Shown in pieces: positions 36,713 through 46,680 of a stretch of DNA of 64,000 nucleotides. The first letter of the stretch is position 1, and every line of letters begins with the position of its first letter. The notes under the pieces were generated by a model. The model worked only from the letters and a program-made list of their open reading frames with translations, searched no databases and had not been told where the DNA came from. The DNA is from Pseudomonas sp. TH43 (GTDB lineage Bacteria > Pseudomonadota > Gammaproteobacteria > Pseudomonadales > Pseudomonadaceae): the NCBI RefSeq assembly GCF_016650635.1, contig NZ_JAEKFI010000003.1, forward strand, positions 434,001-498,000. The letters run 5' to 3'. Made by a program: the position numbers and the translations under genes.

Positions 36713-37663
36713 CTATGTCGGTTTATGTAGCGGCTTGTTGCCGCCCAGGTGCTTTGCCCCACCGCTGGCGATCAACTCGGCCAGTGCGGAAACGTCAAGC
36801 AATGCACACATGTGCTCAATCACCGTGCCGGCGAGCCATGGCCGCTGACCTCGATGACTTCTCCATTTGATTTCATTCGGATCAAGACGCAACGAACGAC
36901 TGACCTGATGCACCGCCAGTCCCCACTCGTAACCTTGTACCGAAATCACGTACTGCAAGCCTTGACGGAAGTCATCGCGATAGCGATCCGGCATGACCCA
37001 GCGCGCAGTGTCCAGAACCTTCAGGTTGCCGGCCTGGCTCGGCAGGATCCCGAGGAACCACTCCGGCTGCCCGAACAGCGGCGTCAGCTCATGGCCGGCC
37101 AGCGAATAGATCGAACCGAGGCACACCAGCGGCACGGCCAACGTCAGCCCCGCGACATCGAACAGCAGGCACTCGAACGCTTCGGAGGCCCACGCGGGAC
37201 GTCCATCGGTTTCCACCGGTGGCGGTGTGTTGCTCGGTGGCAGATGCACTTCCACCAGCGGCGGCACCAGCGTCTGTTCGACGGCTGCGGGCACAACTGG
37301 AGCCGGAGCCGGTTCGACCACAGTCGGTTCCGGTGCGGTTTTCAGCAACTGGGTTTGCAGCAGCGGTGCCAGCGTGGAGACCGATGCACGGACTGGCGCG
37401 GCTTCCTCAATCAAAGCAACAGGCGCTTTGGTCACTGGCGCCATAGCAGTAGCGGCGACCGGGGCAACAGGCTTGGCTGATTGCTGTGCGTCACGCGCCT
37501 GTTCTTCCAGCACCGCTGCCTGGAATTCATCCAGCGCCTCGCTGCTTTCTTCAACGACCTCGACTGGCGTCGGCAGCTCGTCAGGAATTTCCTGCAGCAA
37601 ACTGTCCAGATACGACTGCAAGGCCAACTGCGGCTTCGACGTCAACTTCAACGGCCGATTCAT
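36713..37663 (-). CDS. parP: ParP-like CheW-domain protein
   Basis: A 316-residue protein. Residues 1-50 are helical (LALQSYLDSLLQEIPDELPT), followed by a long Ala/Pro/Val-rich linker. A C-terminal CheW-like domain runs from about 160: FECLLFDVAGLTLAVPLVCL, GNLKVLDTARWVMPDRY, VHQVSRSLRLDPNEIKW. In Vibrio, ParP with the ATPase ParC stabilises polar chemotaxis arrays by contacting CheA; position next to a ParA-type gene supports that role. The start at 37663 follows GGGGG; the reading from 37669 uses TTG. Confidence 0.85.
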   Translation of the reverse strand: MNRPLKLTSKPQLALQSYLDSLLQEIPDELPTPVEVVEESSEALDEFQAAVLEEQARDAQQSAKPVAPVAATAMAPVTKAPVALIEEAAPVRASVSTLAPLLQTQLLKTAPEPTVVEPAPAPVVPAAVEQTLVPPLVEVHLPPSNTPPPVETDGRPAWASEAFECLLFDVAGLTLAVPLVCLGSIYSLAGHELTPLFGQPEWFLGILPSQAGNLKVLDTARWVMPDRYRDDFRQGLQYVISVQGYEWGLAVHQVSRSLRLDPNEIKWRSHRGQRPWLAGTVIEHMCALLDVSALAELIASGGAKHLGGNKPLHKPT

Positions 37664-37675
37664 ACGCAACCCCCT

Positions 37676-37765
37676 GCAGGAGCTGCGGAACGCTGCGATC
37701 TTTTGATCTTTTCAGAAGCACCACAAAGCAAGATCAAAAGATCGCAGCCTGCGGCAGCTCCTACA
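37676..37765. repeat. Palindromic repeat, GCTGCGATCTTTTGA family
   Basis: Imperfect inverted arms of about 35 nt (37676-37710 and 37730-37765), sharing GGAGCTGC and CTGCGATCTTTTGA. It lies between parA and parP and ends about 12 bp before the parP start, so it is transcribed within the operon. Related copies are at 51508 and 61645. Confidence 0.85.
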
Positions 37766-37781
37766 CGAATAGAGATCATGC

Positions 37782-38570
37782 TCAAGCCACCTGCGGAACA
37801 AGTTGCTGCGCCAACAGATGCTTGAGCAGCGCGCGGTAAGCCAGTACGCCACGGCTCTTGCCGTCGAATTGCGAAGGCGTGACGCCGGCACGGCTGGCGT
37901 CGCGCAGACGGGTATCGACCGGGATATAACCCTGCCAGATCTCGTCGGGGAATTTGTCACGCAGCACACGCAAGGTATGCATCGATGCCTGCGTACGGCG
38001 ATCGAACAGGGTCGGCACAATGCTGAACGGCAACGCCTGCTTGCGCGAGCGATTGATCATCGCCAGGGTGTTGACCATGCGTTCCAGACCTTTGACGGCC
38101 AGATGCTCGGTCTGCACCGGGATCACCAGTTGCTGGCTCGCCGCGAGGGCGTTGACCATCAGCACGCCGAGCAACGGCGGGCTGTCGATCACCGCGTAAT
38201 CGAAGTCCTGCCACAACTGCGCCAGACTCTTGGCGATCACCAAGCCCAAACCACTCTGCCCCGGCGACTGACGCTCAAGGGTCGCCAGCGCAGTGCTCGA
38301 TGGCAGCAGCGAAATACGTTCATCACTGGTCGACAACAGCAATTGCCCAGGCAGGCCTTGTGGCACGCTGCCCTTGTGCAGAAACAGGTCGTAGTTGCTG
38401 TGTTCCAGACTGTCGGGGTCGTAGCCGAAATAACTGGTCATCGAGCCGTGCGGGTCGAGATCGACCACGACCACGCGCTTGCCCGCCTCGGCCAGCAATC
38501 CGGCTAAAGCGATGGAAGATGTGGTTTTACCGACACCACCCTTTTGATTGGCGACTGCCCAGACTCTCAT
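37782..38570 (-). CDS. parC: ParA/ParC-family ATPase for chemotaxis array positioning
   Basis: A 262-residue MinD/ParA ATPase with a deviant Walker A (NQKGGVGKTTSSIALAGLLA), DLDPHGSMTSYFGYD and DYAVIDSPPLLGVLMVNALA. This is the orphan ParA found in polar chemotaxis clusters (ParC in Vibrio, PpfA-like elsewhere), not a chromosome segregation protein, since no parB follows. It recruits chemotaxis arrays to the pole and partitions them. It lies between motD and parP. Confidence 0.88.
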   Translation of the reverse strand: MRVWAVANQKGGVGKTTSSIALAGLLAEAGKRVVVVDLDPHGSMTSYFGYDPDSLEHSNYDLFLHKGSVPQGLPGQLLLSTSDERISLLPSSTALATLERQSPGQSGLGLVIAKSLAQLWQDFDYAVIDSPPLLGVLMVNALAASQQLVIPVQTEHLAVKGLERMVNTLAMINRSRKQALPFSIVPTLFDRRTQASMHTLRVLRDKFPDEIWQGYIPVDTRLRDASRAGVTPSQFDGKSRGVLAYRALLKHLLAQQLVPQVA

Positions 38571-38613
38571 TCGGTTCGTTCCTCCCGGCCGATATCCTCG
38601 ACCGAGACATAGC

Positions 38614-39504
38614 TCAGCGTGTTAATGCGGGTGACGGAGAATTGACGGCACTCTCGCGTCCCGGCGTCTTGACCGGGGTCGGTGCAGTTTGTGTGCCAGC
38701 ACGCTTCAACGCTGCGTCCGGTTGCGCATTGGCGGTTCCGGTGCCCGTAAGACTGCGGCGTACATCGAGATTTCGTGACACCACCAAGACTACGCGACGG
38801 TTTTTCGCCCGGCCTTCAGCGGTGGCGTTGTTGGCCACTGGCTGGAATTCGCCATAGCCCACCGAGGCCAGGCGTCCAGGGTTAACGCCCTGCATCGCCA
38901 GCATGCGCACGATGCTCGCCGAACGCGCCGAGGACAGTTCCCAGTTGGTCGGGTACTGCGCGGTGCGGATCGGTTGATCGTCGGTGAAACCTTCGACGTG
39001 GATCGGGTTGTCGAACGGTTTGAGAATCGCCGCGACCTTGTCGATGATGTTGAAGGCGATGTCGCTCGGCATCGCATCGCCGCTGCCGAACAACAGGCTG
39101 GAATTGAGTTCGATCTCGACCCACAACTCGTTGCCGCGCACGGTCATCTGGTTGGAGCTGATCAGGTCACCGAACGCAGCGCTGATGTCATCGGCGATGC
39201 TTTTCAGCGGATCGCTGGCGCCGGCGATACCGGCGTCGATCTGCTCGGCATCCTTGACCAGCGGCTTGGCCGGGGTCACGGTCTTCGGTCGCTCGTCGCC
39301 GATCGGGATCGGTTTGAGCGCGCGGTCGGAGTCTTTGAAAACGCCGACCAGCGCTTCGGAAATTTCCTTGTACTTGCCTTCGTTGATCGACGAAATCGAG
39401 TACATCACCACGAAGAACGCGAACAGCAATGTGATGAAGTCTGCGTAAGACACGAGCCAGCGCTCGTGATTGACGTGTTCTTCCTGGTGGCGACGACGAG
39501 CCAT
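38614..39504 (-). CDS. motD: Flagellar stator protein MotD (MotB family)
   Basis: A 296-residue stator B subunit. The single membrane helix holds the critical aspartate in WLVSYADFITLLFAFFVVM. The periplasmic OmpA-like peptidoglycan-binding domain has IHVEGFTDDQPI, WELSSARSASIVRMLAMQG and AKNRRVVLVV. A Thr/Pro-rich C-terminal tail follows. With MotC it forms the second stator of pseudomonads, distinct from MotAB encoded elsewhere. 12 bp downstream of motC. Confidence 0.94.
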   Translation of the reverse strand: MARRRHQEEHVNHERWLVSYADFITLLFAFFVVMYSISSINEGKYKEISEALVGVFKDSDRALKPIPIGDERPKTVTPAKPLVKDAEQIDAGIAGASDPLKSIADDISAAFGDLISSNQMTVRGNELWVEIELNSSLLFGSGDAMPSDIAFNIIDKVAAILKPFDNPIHVEGFTDDQPIRTAQYPTNWELSSARSASIVRMLAMQGVNPGRLASVGYGEFQPVANNATAEGRAKNRRVVLVVSRNLDVRRSLTGTGTANAQPDAALKRAGTQTAPTPVKTPGRESAVNSPSPALTR

Positions 39505-39516
39505 GAGGTCAGTCCC

Positions 39517-40257
39517 TTAATCCATGAAGCCTTGCAGCTTCAACTCGATGGAGCGTGGGTTTTCACCTTCGGCGATCGACAAAATACCTTCCAACAACAT
39601 TTCGCGATAACGCGACTGTCGCAACGCGATTGACTTCAGCTTGGCGGCAACCGGCAACAGAATCAGGTTGGCACTGGCAACACCGTAGATGGTTGCAACA
39701 AACGCCACGGCAATGCCGCTACCCAGTTGGGTCGGGTCGGCGAGGTTGCCCATCACGTGGATCAGGCCCATTACCGCGCCGATGATGCCGATGGTTGGCG
39801 CGTAGCCACCCATGCTTTCAAAGACTTTGGCGGCTTCGATGTCGCGCGCTTCCTGAGTGTAGAAATCCACCTCGAGGATGCTGCGGATCGCTTCCGGCTC
39901 GGCGCCATCGACCAGCAATTGCAGGCCTTTGCGCGAGTAACTGTCGGGTTCGGCGTCAGCCACTCCTTCCAGACCCAGCAGGCCTTCCTTGCGCGCGGTG
40001 AGACTCCAGTTGACCACGCGGTCGATGCCGCCAGCCAGATCCACACGCGGCGGAAAGAAGATCCAGGCAAGAATCTGCATCGCGCGTTTGAACGCGCTCA
40101 TCGGCGATTGCAGCAGTGCGGCACCAATGGTGCCGCCCAGTACGATCAGCGCCGCCGGGCCGTTGGCCAGCGCACCGAGGTGACCACCTTCAAGGTAGTT
40201 GCCGCCGATGATGGCGACGAACGCCATGATGATCCCGATAAGGCTTAAAACATCCAT
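39517..40257 (-). CDS. motC: Flagellar stator protein MotC (MotA family)
   Basis: A 246-residue stator A subunit with four membrane helices ([56 protein letters not shown]). The cytoplasmic loop has charged residues for torque generation. It conducts ions with MotD. The ATG shares one base with the cheB TGA, so translation is coupled; a GTG three codons upstream is less likely. Confidence 0.94.
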   Translation of the reverse strand: MDVLSLIGIIMAFVAIIGGNYLEGGHLGALANGPAALIVLGGTIGAALLQSPMSAFKRAMQILAWIFFPPRVDLAGGIDRVVNWSLTARKEGLLGLEGVADAEPDSYSRKGLQLLVDGAEPEAIRSILEVDFYTQEARDIEAAKVFESMGGYAPTIGIIGAVMGLIHVMGNLADPTQLGSGIAVAFVATIYGVASANLILLPVAAKLKSIALRQSRYREMLLEGILSIAEGENPRSIELKLQGFMD

Positions 40258-41393
40258 CAGATACACGCCTCGACGATGTGCTTGCCGATATCGTCCAGGC
40301 TGTACACCGCATCCGCGAGGTCAGCTTTGACGATGGCCATCGGCATGCCGTAGATCACACAGCTGGCTTCATCCTGCGCCCACACGGCGCTGCCACCCTG
40401 CTTGAGCAGACGCGCGCCTTCACGGCCGTCGGCGCCCATGCCGGTCAGTACCACCGCCAGAACTTTGTCGCCGTAGGACTTCGCGGCAGAACCAAAAGTG
40501 ATGTCCACGCACGGCTTGTAGTTCAGACGTTCGTCGCCCGGCAGAATCTTCACCGCGCCACGGCCATCGATCATCATTTGCTTGCCACCCGGCGCCAGCA
40601 ACGCCAGGCCCGGACGCAGGATGTCGCCATCCTCGGCTTCCTTGACGCTGATGCGGCAGAGCTTGTCGAGACGCTCAGCGAACGCCTTGGTGAACGCCGC
40701 CGGCATGTGCTGGATCAGCACGATCGGCGCCGGGAAATTACCCGGTAGTTGCGTCAGCACGCGTTGCAGCGCGACAGGGCCGCCCGTCGACGTACCGATG
40801 GCAACCAGTTTGTAGGCCTTGCGTTTCGGTGCCGGCGACGAGGCGCTGGCGGCCGGCGCACGAGTCGGTGCCGGTGCAGGCGCCGGACGTGCCGGAGCGC
40901 TGCTGCTGTGGCTGCTGAAGCTCGACGCTGCCGGAGCAGGTGTCGGCGTCGGTGCAGCAACGGGCGCAGGCGCGCTGTAGGCACTGAAACGACGGTTACT
41001 GCGCGAGATGCTATGGACCTTTTCGCACAGCAGTTGCTTGACCTTCTCCGGGTTACGCGAGATGTCTTCGAAATTCTTCGGCAGGAAATCCACCGCGCCC
41101 GCGTCCAGCGCATCGAGGGTTACCCGAGCGCCTTCGTGGGTCAGCGAGGAGAACATCAACACCGGGGTCGGGCAGCGCTGCATGATGTGCCGCACTGCCG
41201 TGATGCCATCCATCATCGGCATCTCGTAGTCCATGGTGATCACGTCCGGCTTGAGCGCCAGGGCCTGATCGATCGCCTCTTTACCGTTGGTGGCCGTGCC
41301 GACCACCTGGATGCTCGGATCCGCTGAAAGAATTTCCGAGACGCGGCGGCGGAAAAAACCCGAATCGTCCACCACCAGGACTTTGACTGCCAT
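40257..41393 (-). CDS. cheB: Chemotaxis methylesterase/deamidase CheB
   Basis: A 378-residue response regulator enzyme that demethylates receptors. The receiver domain (residues 1-125) has [14 protein letters not shown] and phosphoacceptor Asp in [15 protein letters not shown] long Ala/Pro/Ser linker follows, then the methylesterase domain with catalytic Ser in [13 protein letters not shown], His in [19 protein letters not shown] and Asp in [17 protein letters not shown]. The start at 41393 has GGAG upstream. It lies between cheA and motC. Confidence 0.96.
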   Translation of the reverse strand: MAVKVLVVDDSGFFRRRVSEILSADPSIQVVGTATNGKEAIDQALALKPDVITMDYEMPMMDGITAVRHIMQRCPTPVLMFSSLTHEGARVTLDALDAGAVDFLPKNFEDISRNPEKVKQLLCEKVHSISRSNRRFSAYSAPAPVAAPTPTPAPAASSFSSHSSSAPARPAPAPAPTRAPAASASSPAPKRKAYKLVAIGTSTGGPVALQRVLTQLPGNFPAPIVLIQHMPAAFTKAFAERLDKLCRISVKEAEDGDILRPGLALLAPGGKQMMIDGRGAVKILPGDERLNYKPCVDITFGSAAKSYGDKVLAVVLTGMGADGREGARLLKQGGSAVWAQDEASCVIYGMPMAIVKADLADAVYSLDDIGKHIVEACI

Positions 41394-41442
41394 AAACACT
41401 CCATTAGGTGCAGCGGAACGTTGTCGCCCCGCTGCCCCGGAT

Positions 41443-43713
41443 TCAAATACGCCGTGCGGCGTAACGCTTGAGCATGCTCGGAACATCGAGAATCAGTGCA
41501 ATGCGGCCGTCACCGGTGATGGTGGCGCCGGACATGCCCGGAGTCCCCTGGAGCATTTTGCCCAATGGCTTGATGACCACTTCTTCCTGGCCGACCAGTT
41601 GATCGACGACGAAGCCGATCCGCTGAGTACCTACCGAAAGGATCACCACGTGGCCTTCACGCTGCTCTTCGTGAGCGGCGGAGCTGACCAGCCAGCGCTT
41701 GAGGTAGAACAATGGCAGCGCCTTGTCCCGCACGATCACCACTTCCTGGCCGTCGACGACGTTGGTGGTCGACAGGTCGAGGTGGAAGATTTCGTTGACG
41801 TTGACCAACGGGAACGCAAACGCCTGATTGCCGAGCATGACCATCAGGGTTGGCATGATCGCGAGGGTCAGCGGCACCTTGATGACGATTTTCGAGCCCT
41901 GGCCCTTGGTCGAGTAGATGTTGATCGAACCGTTGAGCTGGGAAATCTTGGTCTTCACCACGTCCATGCCGACACCACGGCCGGACACGTCGGAGATCTC
42001 GGTCTTGGTCGAGAAACCCGGGGCAAAAATCAGGTTGTAGCACTCGGTGTCGCTCAAGCGATCGGCTGCGTCCTTGTCCATCACGCCGCGTTTTACCGCG
42101 ATAGCGCGCAGGACGTTCGGGTCCATGCCTTTGCCGTCATCGGAAATCGACAGCAGGATGTGGTCGCCTTCCTGTTCGGCCGCCAGTACCACGCGACCGC
42201 CACGGGCCTTGCCCGACGCTTCGCGTTCTTCCGGCGACTCGATACCGTGGTCGACGGCGTTGCGCACCAAGTGGACCAGCGGGTCGGCCAGGGCCTCGAC
42301 AAGGTTTTTGTCGAGGTCGGTTTCTTCGCCCACCAGTTCCAGGTTGATCTCTTTCTTGAGCTGACGCGCGAGGTCGCGAACCAGACGCGGGAAGCGCCCG
42401 AAGACCTTCTTGATCGGCTGCATCCGCGTCTTCATCACTGCGGTTTGCAGGTCAGCCGTGACCACGTCGAGGTTCGACACGGCCTTTTGCATGGCTTCAT
42501 CGCCGCTGTTGAGGCCCAGGCGCACCAGACGGTTACGCACCAGCACCAACTCGCCGACCATGTTCATGATTTCGTCGAGACGTGCAGTGTCGACGCGCAC
42601 GGTGGTTTCCGCTTCGCTCGCGGGTTTTTCCGGTGGCGGAGTCGCGGGAGCACGGGCCGGAGCCGGTGCCGGTGCCGCCGCGGCAGCCGGTTTTGGCGCC
42701 TCGGCTTTTGGCTCGGGCTTGGCTGCAGGTTTTGGCGCAGCAGCAGCCGGCGCTTTGGCGGCTGGCGTCGCCACGGCAGAGGTACTGCCCACGGCGGCGG
42801 TGCCCACTTCAGTGAACTTGCCTTTGCCGTGCAATTCGTCGAGCAGCGATTCGAATTCGTGATCGCTGATCAGATCGCTGCCGGCCGCCGCTGCAACCGG
42901 TGCGGCTGGCGCAGGCGCCGAGGCAATGGCCGACTCCAGCGCATCAACGGCAAAGTTGCCCTTGCCATGCAGCTGATCGAGCAGTGCTTCGAATTCGTCG
43001 TCGGTGATGTCGGAGCTGTCACCCTTGGCCGGTGCCGCAGGTGCTGGCGCGGCTGGCGCAACAGCGTCTACCGCGAACTGGCCTTTGCCGTGCAACTGAT
43101 CGAGCAACGACTCGAACTCGGCATCGGTGATTTCATCGCTGGCCGCGCCATCGGCAGCCTGCGCAGGTGCAGCGGCTGCCGGGGCTTCAGCTTGCGCCTT
43201 GACGGCATTCAGCGAGTCCAGCAGTTGTTCAAATTCGTTATCGGTGATGTCGCCCGAATCGCCTTCGACGACCAGCTCTTCGATCATCTCGGCCACCGGC
43301 GATGCCGGGGCTTCGTCCGCCGATTGCGGTTCGGCCAGACGCGCCAGGGCGGCCAGCAGTTCCGGGGTAGCGGCGGTGATAGGCGCACGTTCACGGACTT
43401 CGCTGAACATGCTGTTCACCGCGTCCAGTGCTTCGAGGACAACGTCCATCAGTTCTGCATCAACGCGACGCTCACCCTTACGGAGGATGTCGAACACGTT
43501 TTCGGCGATGTGACAGCACTCCACCAGCTCATTGAGCTGAAGGAAGCCGGCGCCCCCTTTTACAGTGTGGAAACCGCGAAAAATTGCGTTGAGCAGATCT
43601 GCGTCATCCGGGCGGCTTTCCAGCTCGACCAGTTGCTCTGACAGTTGCTCAAGAATCTCGCCGGCCTCAACCAGGAAATCCTGAAGGATCTCTTCATCGG
43701 CGCCGAAGCTCAT
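41443..43713 (-). CDS. cheA: Chemotaxis sensor histidine kinase CheA with repeated linker motif
   Basis: A 756-residue kinase. The Hpt (P1) domain has the phosphoacceptor His49 in [11 protein letters not shown]. Residues 130-370 are an Ala/Pro-rich linker with no canonical P2 domain, containing four copies of a helical motif like [17 protein letters not shown] (about 155, 194, 235 and 281). P3 dimerisation ([19 protein letters not shown]), the ATPase P4 ([40 protein letters not shown]) and the CheW-like P5 complete it. It phosphorylates CheY and CheB. The linker may dock CheY or ParP. Confidence 0.96.
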   Translation of the reverse strand: MSFGADEEILQDFLVEAGEILEQLSEQLVELESRPDDADLLNAIFRGFHTVKGGAGFLQLNELVECCHIAENVFDILRKGERRVDAELMDVVLEALDAVNSMFSEVRERAPITAATPELLAALARLAEPQSADEAPASPVAEMIEELVVEGDSGDITDNEFEQLLDSLNAVKAQAEAPAAAAPAQAADGAASDEITDAEFESLLDQLHGKGQFAVDAVAPAAPAPAAPAKGDSSDITDDEFEALLDQLHGKGNFAVDALESAIASAPAPAAPVAAAAGSDLISDHEFESLLDELHGKGKFTEVGTAAVGSTSAVATPAAKAPAAAAPKPAAKPEPKAEAPKPAAAAAPAPAPARAPATPPPEKPASEAETTVRVDTARLDEIMNMVGELVLVRNRLVRLGLNSGDEAMQKAVSNLDVVTADLQTAVMKTRMQPIKKVFGRFPRLVRDLARQLKKEINLELVGEETDLDKNLVEALADPLVHLVRNAVDHGIESPEEREASGKARGGRVVLAAEQEGDHILLSISDDGKGMDPNVLRAIAVKRGVMDKDAADRLSDTECYNLIFAPGFSTKTEISDVSGRGVGMDVVKTKISQLNGSINIYSTKGQGSKIVIKVPLTLAIMPTLMVMLGNQAFAFPLVNVNEIFHLDLSTTNVVDGQEVVIVRDKALPLFYLKRWLVSSAAHEEQREGHVVILSVGTQRIGFVVDQLVGQEEVVIKPLGKMLQGTPGMSGATITGDGRIALILDVPSMLKRYAARRI

Positions 43714-43767
43714 TAATGGGGTGCTCCTACAGGTCTAAAAACCCAAAAAACCTACAATTCCAAAACT

Positions 43768-44556
43768 CTAGAATCCAAGGCTGGATAACAAATCGTCCAC
43801 ATCGTCCTGACCGGACACAACGTCTTCTCGTTTATCGGCATGAATCTGCGGACCTTCACCCTGCGAGAGATGTTTTTGTGGATCTTTTTCTGCAAGCATC
43901 GCCGCACGGTCATGTTCGATGCCCGCAAAGCGGTCCACCTGACTGGCCATGAGCACAAGCTTGAGCAAATTGCTTTCGACTTCGGTGACCAGTTGGGTCA
44001 CACGCTTGATCACCTGACCGGTCAGATCCTGGTAATCCTGGGCCAGCAGGATGTCGTTGAGATTGCTCGACACCGCACGGTTGTCCGTGCTGCTGCGCGA
44101 CAGAAAACCGTCGACCCGGCGCGCCAGTTCGCGGAACTCTTCAGCCCCGACCTCGCGACGCATGAAGCGACCCCAATCGGCGCTCAAGGTCTGGGCTTCA
44201 TCAGCCAGACTGTTGACCACCGGCGTGGCGCTTTCCACCAGATCCATGGTGCGGTTGGCCGCGGCCTCTGTCAGCTTGACCACATAGCCCAGGCGTTCGG
44301 TGGCGTCGGTGATTTGCGACACTTCCTCGGCCTGCGGCATGTTCGGATCGATCTGGAAGTTGACGATCGCACTGTGCAGTTCACGTGTGAGCTTGCCGAC
44401 TTCCTGATACAGGCCGCGGTCACGGGTCTGATTGAGCTCATGGATCAGTTGCACAGCGTCGCCGAACCTGCCTTTTTCAAGGCTCTCGACCAGTTCGACC
44501 GCGTGTTTTTTCAGGGTCGACTCGAAATCGCCCTGTGAAGATTCGTTATGCTCCAT
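43768..44556 (-). CDS. cheZ: CheY-P phosphatase CheZ
   Basis: A 262-residue helical protein that dephosphorylates CheY-P. The long four-helix-bundle region contains TDATERLGYVVKLTEAAANR and the active-site stretch ILLAQDYQDLTGQVIKRVTQ with its Gln. The C-terminal CheY-binding peptide is GQDDVDDLLSSLGF. It lies 18 bp after cheY and before cheA. Confidence 0.95.
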   Translation of the reverse strand: MEHNESSQGDFESTLKKHAVELVESLEKGRFGDAVQLIHELNQTRDRGLYQEVGKLTRELHSAIVNFQIDPNMPQAEEVSQITDATERLGYVVKLTEAAANRTMDLVESATPVVNSLADEAQTLSADWGRFMRREVGAEEFRELARRVDGFLSRSSTDNRAVSSNLNDILLAQDYQDLTGQVIKRVTQLVTEVESNLLKLVLMASQVDRFAGIEHDRAAMLAEKDPQKHLSQGEGPQIHADKREDVVSGQDDVDDLLSSLGF

Positions 44557-44574
44557 AGCTCCCCCGCGCGTTCA

Positions 44575-44946
44575 TCAGCCGATGCGTTCGAAAATCTTCT
44601 CGATTTTGTCTTTCAACGCCTGAGCCGTGAAAGGTTTGACGACGTAGCCGTTTACACCGGCCTGAGCGGCTTCAATGATCTGCTCGCGCTTGGCTTCAGC
44701 GGTCACCATCAGTACGGGCAGATGCTTGAGTTTTTCATCGGCACGCACGTGGCGCAGCAGGTCGATACCGGTCATGCCCGGCATGTTCCAGTCTGTTACC
44801 AGAAAGTCGATGCTTCCGCTGTTGAGCACCGGAATGGCGGTAGTGCCATCGTCGGCCTCGACGGTATTGGTGAACCCAAGATCCCGCAGCAGGTTCTTGA
44901 TGATCCGCCGCATCGTTGAGAAGTCATCAACGATGAGGATTTTCAT
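44575..44946 (-). CDS. cheY: Chemotaxis response regulator CheY
   Basis: A 123-residue single receiver domain: MKILIVDDFSTMRRIIKNLL, phosphoacceptor Asp in DFLVTDWNMPGMTG, conserved Thr in VLMVTAEAKRE and Lys in GYVVKPFTAQAL. Its phosphorylated form binds the motor switch (FliM/FliN). The ATG at 44946 fits family length, but the best Shine-Dalgarno (GGAGGT) is better placed for a TTG four codons upstream. First gene of the cheYZAB-mot group. Confidence 0.95.
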   Translation of the reverse strand: MKILIVDDFSTMRRIIKNLLRDLGFTNTVEADDGTTAIPVLNSGSIDFLVTDWNMPGMTGIDLLRHVRADEKLKHLPVLMVTAEAKREQIIEAAQAGVNGYVVKPFTAQALKDKIEKIFERIG

Positions 44947-45053
44947 GTCTTTGTTCAATTCGACCTCCAAGCAGTCTTAAACGCGCCCAGCACCTGGACG
45001 CGCCACTTCAATCAATCGGCGCAGCACTCGAAGACTGTCTGGAGCACAACAGA

Positions 45054-45068
45054 GCAAGACCGGTGCCG
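45054..45068 (-). promoter_or_regulatory. Sigma-54-type promoter candidate upstream of cheY
   Basis: CGGCACCGGTCTTGC on the minus strand, with GG and GC at the correct -24/-12 spacing, about 110 bp before the cheY start. Seen by eye only. Confidence 0.45.
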
Positions 45069-45092
45069 TTCATCACCGCACCAGCCTCGTTC

Positions 45093-45110
45093 GCAGTGTC
45101 CCCACACTGC
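45093..45110. other. Hairpin after fliA
   Basis: GCAGTGT/ACACTGC stem with a CCCC loop just past the fliA stop. It has no T-run, so it is not a typical intrinsic terminator. Confidence 0.5.
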
Positions 45111-45112
45111 CT

Positions 45113-45853
45113 TCAGCGCGCTCGCCACTCCCCCAAACGCCCCCGCAAGCGGGCCGCGCACTGGCTGTGTAACTGGCTGACCCGCGATTCACTGACGCCA
45201 AGGACTTCACCGATCTCCTTGAGGTTCAGCTCTTCGTCGTAGTACAGCGCCAACACCAGTCGCTCACGCTCCGGCAAATTGGCAATCGCGTCCGCCAGCG
45301 CCGCCTGGAAGCGTTCATCTTCCAGATCGCGTGACGGCTCAAGATGAGCACTCGCGCCATCCTCGTGCAGCCCTTCGTGTTCGCCGTCCTGCAACAGGTC
45401 GTCGAAACTGAAGAGGCGGCTGCCCAAGGTGTCATTCAAAATCCCGTAGTAATCGTCGAGACTCAATTGGAGTTCGGCCGCAACCTCGTGATCTTTAGCA
45501 TCACGGCCGGTTTTAGCTTCAATTGCACGAATCGCGTCACTGACCATACGGGTATTGCGGTGAACCGAGCGTGGCGCCCAGTCCCCTTTGCGCACTTCGT
45601 CGAGCATCGCGCCGCGGATTCGAATGCCCGCGTACGTTTCGAAACTGGCGCCTTTGCTGGCGTCATATTTGGTCGAGACTTCGAGCAGGCCGATCATCCC
45701 GGCCTGGATCAGGTCTTCGACCTGCACACTCGCCGGCAACCGTGCCAGCAAGTGATAGGCAATGCGTTTGACCAGCGGCGCGTAACGCTCGATCAGCTCG
45801 TACTGAGCGTCACGTGCCGACTTTTTGTAGTAATTCATACCGCTAGCGGTCAT
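45113..45853 (-). CDS. fliA: Flagellar sigma factor FliA (sigma-28)
   Basis: A 246-residue sigma-70-family factor directing late flagellar and chemotaxis genes. Region 2 is YAPLVKRIAYHLLARLPASV ... QVEDLIQAGMIGLLEVSTKY with FETYAGIRIRGAMLDEVRKG. Region 4 is LPERERLVLALYYDEELNLK ... EIGEVLGVSESRVSQLHSQC. The start at 45853 overlaps fleN by 4 bp; the longer reading runs inside fleN. Confidence 0.96.
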   Translation of the reverse strand: MTASGMNYYKKSARDAQYELIERYAPLVKRIAYHLLARLPASVQVEDLIQAGMIGLLEVSTKYDASKGASFETYAGIRIRGAMLDEVRKGDWAPRSVHRNTRMVSDAIRAIEAKTGRDAKDHEVAAELQLSLDDYYGILNDTLGSRLFSFDDLLQDGEHEGLHEDGASAHLEPSRDLEDERFQAALADAIANLPERERLVLALYYDEELNLKEIGEVLGVSESRVSQLHSQCAARLRGRLGEWRAR

Positions 45854-46680
45854 AGCACGGGCCCTGCCGTTTGCTGCACGAGACGCTCGACGAAAAACTC
45901 GAGATGGCCGCGCGGGTTGGCGGGCAGCGGCCAGGTGTCGACCTTTTGCGCAATCGCCTTGAACGCCAGCGCGCACTTGGAACGCGGGAAGGCTTCATAC
46001 ACCGCGCGCTGCTTCTGCACTGCCTTGCGCACGCTTTCGTCGTAAGGCACGGCGCCGACGTATTGTAGAGCGACGTCGAGGAAGCGATCCGTGACCTTGG
46101 TCAACTTGGCGAACAGGTTGCGACCTTCTTGCGGGCTCTGCGCCATGTTGGCGAGAACGCGGAAGCGGTTCATGCCGTAATCGCGGTTGAGCAATTTGAT
46201 CAGCGCGTAGGCGTCGGTGATCGAAGTCGGCTCATCGCACACCACCAGCAACACTTCCTGGGCGGCGCGGACGAAACTGACTACCGAGTCACCAATACCC
46301 GCAGCGGTGTCGATCACCAGCACGTCGAGATTGTCGCCGATGTCGCTGAACGCCTGAATCAGGCCAGCGTGTTGCGCAGGGCTCAGGTGCACCATGCTCT
46401 GGGTGCCGGAGGCAGCCGGCACGATGCGAATCCCGCCAGGCCCCTGCAACAGGACGTCGCGCAGTTCGCAGCGGCCTTCAATGACGTCGGCCAGCGTGCG
46501 TTTAGGGGTTAACCCCAGCAGAACGTCGACGTTCGCCAGTCCCAGGTCGGCGTCCAGCAACATGACCCGACGGCCAAGCTCTGCCAGCGCCAGGGACAAG
46601 TTCACTGACACGTTAGTCTTGCCGACGCCACCTTTGCCGCCGGTCACCGCGATCACCTGTACGGGATGCATGCTGCCCAT
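45850..46680 (-). CDS. fleN: Flagellar number regulator FleN (FlhG)
   Basis: A 276-residue MinD-like ATPase that limits flagellar number by antagonising FleQ. The deviant Walker A is VTGGKGGVGKTNVSVNLSLA, with MLLDADLGLANVDVLLGL and VLVIDTAAGIGDSVVSFVRA. It follows flhF by 116 bp and overlaps fliA by 4 bp. FlhF and FleN together set pole and number. Confidence 0.95.
   Translation of the reverse strand: MGSMHPVQVIAVTGGKGGVGKTNVSVNLSLALAELGRRVMLLDADLGLANVDVLLGLTPKRTLADVIEGRCELRDVLLQGPGGIRIVPAASGTQSMVHLSPAQHAGLIQAFSDIGDNLDVLVIDTAAGIGDSVVSFVRAAQEVLLVVCDEPTSITDAYALIKLLNRDYGMNRFRVLANMAQSPQEGRNLFAKLTKVTDRFLDVALQYVGAVPYDESVRKAVQKQRAVYEAFPRSKCALAFKAIAQKVDTWPLPANPRGHLEFFVERLVQQTAGPVL

Noticed and set aside
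37782..38570. Chromosome partition ParA
   Set aside because: No parB neighbour; embedded in mot/che genes, which fits the chemotaxis-array ParA.
41287..43641. 784-codon open frame opposite cheA
   Set aside because: Antisense shadow with low-complexity Arg/Gly repeats mirroring the CheA linker; no start signal or domain.
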